Origin: an uncultured Clostridia bacterium
GTDB taxonomy: Bacteria > Bacillota > Clostridia > Christensenellales > UBA1242
DNA: 6,908 nucleotides
NCBI GenBank assembly: GCA_905236445.1
Contig: CAJOPQ010000027.1
Coordinates: 1-6,908, forward strand
Direction: 5' to 3'
The notes beneath the pieces are model-generated. The model saw only the letters and a list, made by a program, of their open reading frames with translations. It did not search any database and was not told where the DNA came from. This document shows, in pieces, positions 5,168 to 6,908 of this stretch (the stretch's first letter is position 1; every line of letters begins with the position of its first letter). Position numbers and translations under genes: made by a program.

Positions 5168-5953
5168 TTAATTATTGTACGAATTAGCATTAATTAAGTT
5201 GATGCTGAAATCACAATCACAATCTGCATTGGCATATGGATCTATTATAGACACTTCTACCCTTAGAGTCATCTTGGACGATTTGTCCATCATAATTGCA
5301 GTTCCAGAATCAATAGTTCTAAATCCACTCACACCATTTTCCATATTGGTTTCTAGTTCATAATACACACCGTCTTTAGCAAAATAACTAAGTATTTCTA
5401 CTTCGCTCTCACCTTCTTTGGTATAGTAGATTACATATTTGAAATTATTATCGTTAGATTGTGGCTTTGTAAAAGATATATACATCTCTGCCACGCTTGA
5501 CCTATTCTCTATCTCATATAAGAATTGAAATACATCTCTGCCCGACACAGACGAGCTTGTTTGGAATATGATGGTTTTCTCTATGGTATCATTGGGATCG
5601 TCCTCAGCATTGAATACCAATATTTCTTGTTCTTTGTTGTTAACAGAGATTGTCTCAGTATTACCTCGTTCATCGGTTTTGTAAGATGATACTTTTACAG
5701 TAGCATCAACGTTGTTCGCAAGTATTGTCTGTCTCATAGATCCAGAACTTAGAAGCAAATACGCAACTATTGCTGCAGCTGCAAGAAAGAAGAACAAGAA
5801 AAAGAAAATTATCAAGAACCTTCTTTTCTTCTTTTTCTCTTCATCATCCTCATCGTTAGGGTTGCCTTGACGCCTATGTGCAATCTCATAGACTTCTTGC
5901 CCCTTTGCCATAAATTCTTCATTATATCTCTCGTAAGTGTTCTTTTCACTCAT
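5168..5953 (-). CDS. Membrane-anchored extracytoplasmic protein, putative SipW-locus component
   Basis: A 261-residue protein of no family I can name. It has a cytoplasmic head (1-45) with an acidic run (34-39, DEDDEE) next to a basic run (40-45, KKKKRR), one Phe/Ala-rich helix (46-69), and an external domain of about 190 residues with alternating hydrophobic strands and few charged helices, suggesting a beta-sandwich. FQFLYEIENRSSVAEMYISF (142-161) resembles the strand pattern of camelysin/TasA-like domains. Near the C-terminus are DCDCD (a CxC motif at 245/247) and a last strand FSINLINAN. The long head makes a classical cleaved signal peptide unlikely, so it may stay anchored as a base or adaptor, loosely like TapA; cleavage after the helix by the neighbouring peptidase is the alternative. 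The ATG has AGGGA 11 bases upstream. The gene lies between a paired-substrate gene and the peptidase, with its own promoter and terminator. Confidence 0.75.
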   Translation of the reverse strand: MSEKNTYERYNEEFMAKGQEVYEIAHRRQGNPNDEDDEEKKKKRRFLIIFFFLFFFLAAAAIVAYLLLSSGSMRQTILANNVDATVKVSSYKTDERGNTETISVNNKEQEILVFNAEDDPNDTIEKTIIFQTSSSVSGRDVFQFLYEIENRSSVAEMYISFTKPQSNDNNFKYVIYYTKEGESEVEILSYFAKDGVYYELETNMENGVSGFRTIDSGTAIMMDKSSKMTLRVEVSIIDPYANADCDCDFSINLINANSYNN

Positions 5954-5992
5954 TTCTATACATTTCCCTATATTTATTATTTAACTACATAT

Positions 5993-6021
5993 ATTGTAAT
6001 ATATATATTAATAATTTACAA
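5993..6021 (-). promoter_or_regulatory. Promoter of the membrane-anchored protein gene
   Basis: On the - strand TTGTAA (6016-6021) and TACAAT (5993-5998) are 17 bases apart; the start would be near 5986. The same TACAAT -10 and a TTGTA- type -35 recur before the neighbouring gene at 6701-6728, hinting that the two are expressed together. Confidence 0.6.
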
Positions 6022-6052
6022 AAGATTTTCTCCTATTTTTATTTTTAAAAAC

Positions 6053-6081
6053 AAAAAAAGAATGATAATATCTATCATTCT
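6053..6081 (-). terminator. Terminator overlapping the stop of the secreted protein gene
   Basis: On the - strand AGAATGATA (6073-6081) pairs with TATCATTCT (6059-6067), nine pairs around a five-base loop, then a run of seven T (6053-6059, the first also closing the stem). The stop codon TGA (6075-6077) lies inside the upstream arm, so a ribosome ending translation would cover part of the stem. Confidence 0.85.
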
Positions 6082-6668
6082 TCTACTATGCTTATAAGGT
6101 TAAGTAAAAGTATTGGAGAAAACGATGCAACTTTTGCCTTCTGATTAACATTAAGTACAACGACAACGGTTGCAGTGGATCCAACTGCTATTGTTGTTGA
6201 ATAAGATAATGTATCAGACTCTATCTGGCTTCCCATATCACTGTCTCCAACATAAGACAATACATTATTACTCTCACCATTTAGAATTGCTTCACAAAGG
6301 CAAGGGTGTTGTCCTAGATTAGTAATATCAAATCTATATACAGCCCTACCATTCGCATTTAATTCTTGAGAATTATAAGCAAAAATACCATTATTATTTT
6401 GCAAATTATCTTCTGGATTAATTGCCCTAGTATATTCATAGCCGTCTACTTGCTCTATCGCAATCCCTTCCATGTCATCATCGTTGTGATAATATCTAGC
6501 ACTTGTAGTCAATGTACACTTTACATCTTGTACCACATATTGTATGTGTAGGCTAGATGCAATGCTAGATTTACTTGCCACAAGGACGATAGATATAGAT
6601 AATCCTATTATCATTGCTATCAATATAGTTGCTATTATGCTAATTGCAAATATTTTTTTGTTTCTCAT
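6075..6668 (-). CDS. Putative SipW-dependent secreted or surface protein
   Basis: A 197-residue protein. It has a short basic N-terminus (MRNKK), a long hydrophobic segment (about 7-31) typical of a signal peptide, then a short Ser/Ala-rich stretch (SKSSIASS, 32-39) where cleavage is plausible. The mature part is polar, Asn/Asp-rich and strand-like. VYRFDITNLGQHPCLCEA (110-127) resembles the 'F.i.N.G' strand of TasA/camelysin-type beta-sandwiches and carries a CxC pair (123/125). A Thr/Val-rich strand (157-172) leads to the C-terminus VNQKAKVASFSP, LLLNLIS. This end matches the partial protein at the window edge (VNDMAKVASYAP), so the two genes are paralogs. With a SipW-type peptidase two genes downstream, a role as its exported substrate is likely, but no family was recognised with certainty. 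AGGA eight bases before the ATG (6677-6680) supports the start. Confidence 0.75.
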   Translation of the reverse strand: MRNKKIFAISIIATILIAMIIGLSISIVLVASKSSIASSLHIQYVVQDVKCTLTTSARYYHNDDDMEGIAIEQVDGYEYTRAINPEDNLQNNNGIFAYNSQELNANGRAVYRFDITNLGQHPCLCEAILNGESNNVLSYVGDSDMGSQIESDTLSYSTTIAVGSTATVVVVLNVNQKAKVASFSPILLLNLISIVEE

Positions 6669-6700
6669 ATATTCTTTCCTATATAATTTGTTACTATATT

Positions 6701-6728
6701 ATTGTAAAACAAATTTGTAGATATACAA
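6701..6728 (-). promoter_or_regulatory. Promoter of the secreted protein gene
   Basis: On the - strand TTGTAT (6723-6728) and TACAAT (6701-6706) are 16 bases apart, giving a start near 6694 and a leader of about 26 bases. A competing pair (TTTACA, 17 bases, TATATA) overlaps the ribosome binding site and would leave almost no leader, so I prefer the first. Confidence 0.5.
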
Positions 6729-6762
6729 AATCTTTTTATTTAATTTTATAAATTTTGTACAT

Positions 6763-6804
6763 AAAAAAACAACCAAACACATTCTTCACGCACGTTTGGT
6801 TGTT
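6763..6804 (-). terminator. Terminator of the gene cut by the window edge
   Basis: On the - strand AACAACCAAAC (6794-6804) pairs with GTTTGGTTGTT (6768-6778), 11 pairs around a 15-base loop, followed by seven T (6763-6769). It lies 30 bases after the stop at 6835. Confidence 0.9.
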
Positions 6805-6834
6805 CTTATTAATAATCAATAAATTGTTTGCTAA

Positions 6835-6908
6835 TTATGCATTAACTGATGTAATTGTAACAGTTGCAGTTGGAGCATAAGAAGCAACTTTTGCCATATC
6901 ATTTACAT
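6835..6908 (-). CDS. Paralogous secreted protein, C-terminal fragment
   Basis: Only the last 23 codons and the TAA (6835-6837) are inside the window. They read VNDMAKVASYAP, then a Thr/Val strand ending SVNA. The match to VNQKAKVASFSP near the end of the complete neighbour, at nearly the same distance from the stop, marks them as paralogs. The alternating Thr/Val/Ile end suits a final beta strand. Size, signal peptide and promoter lie outside the window. Confidence 0.7.
   Translation of the reverse strand, partial: VNDMAKVASYAPTATVTITSVNA

Noticed and set aside
5867..6097. A 76-codon hydrophobic open frame on the + strand
   Set aside because: It covers AT-rich antisense DNA, a promoter and a terminator of the opposite strand; the hydrophobicity comes from T-rich codons.
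1..6908. CRISPR array, insertion sequence or prophage
   Set aside because: No regularly spaced repeats, transposase, integrase or attachment-site duplication could be seen, including next to the tRNA genes.

Overview
The window looks like a chromosomal segment of a low-GC Gram-positive bacterium (Bacillota, probably an anaerobic gut-type clostridial relative). The grounds are AT-rich DNA, AGGA/AAGGAGG-type ribosome binding sites, sigma-A-like promoters, strong hairpin-plus-U terminators, tRNA genes that encode their own CCA ends, standard stop codons including TGA, and the protein families present. The exact taxon cannot be fixed from this sequence.

Region 1 (1-940) holds the 3' end of an RluA-family rRNA pseudouridine synthase on the + strand. 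It converges, with a 4-base gap, on an XRE-type DNA-binding protein with a four-helix membrane tail on the - strand. Region 2 (about 940-1640) is a four-gene tRNA array on the - strand, transcribed Val(UAC), Gly(GCC), Cys(GCA), Leu(UAA), with a good promoter in front and a strong terminator behind. The terminator's outer stem runs into the tRNA-Leu CCA end. Region 3 (about 1750-2690, - strand) is a YwaF/TMEM164-like integral membrane protein gene. It has a clear promoter and N-terminal coding sequence, but the reading frame breaks about 80 bases after the start, so the gene as read is frameshifted. Region 4 (2848-3564, + strand) is a single gene for a protein that resembles the small HAD-like domain of 'Swiss Army Knife' RNA-repair proteins but lacks the catalytic aspartates. 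It shares a bidirectional terminator with the gene beyond it.

Region 5 (3563 to the window end, all - strand) is the most interesting part. It is a surface-protein locus: the C-terminal end of one secreted protein (cut by the window edge), a related complete protein with an N-terminal signal/anchor helix, a membrane-anchored protein with a cytoplasmic acidic/basic head and an external domain, and a SipW-type (Ser/His) signal peptidase carrying an unusual ~200-residue cytoplasmic coiled-coil tail. The first two share the C-terminal pattern VNxxAKVAS(F/Y)xP, so they are tandem paralogs. Gene order and the SipW-type peptidase recall the tapA-sipW-tasA biofilm-fibre locus of Bacillus subtilis. 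My inference is that this is a dedicated signal peptidase with its own substrates. Unlike a compact operon, each complete gene here has its own promoter, and all but the peptidase gene have an obvious own terminator; the peptidase gene instead ends in the terminator shared with Region 4.
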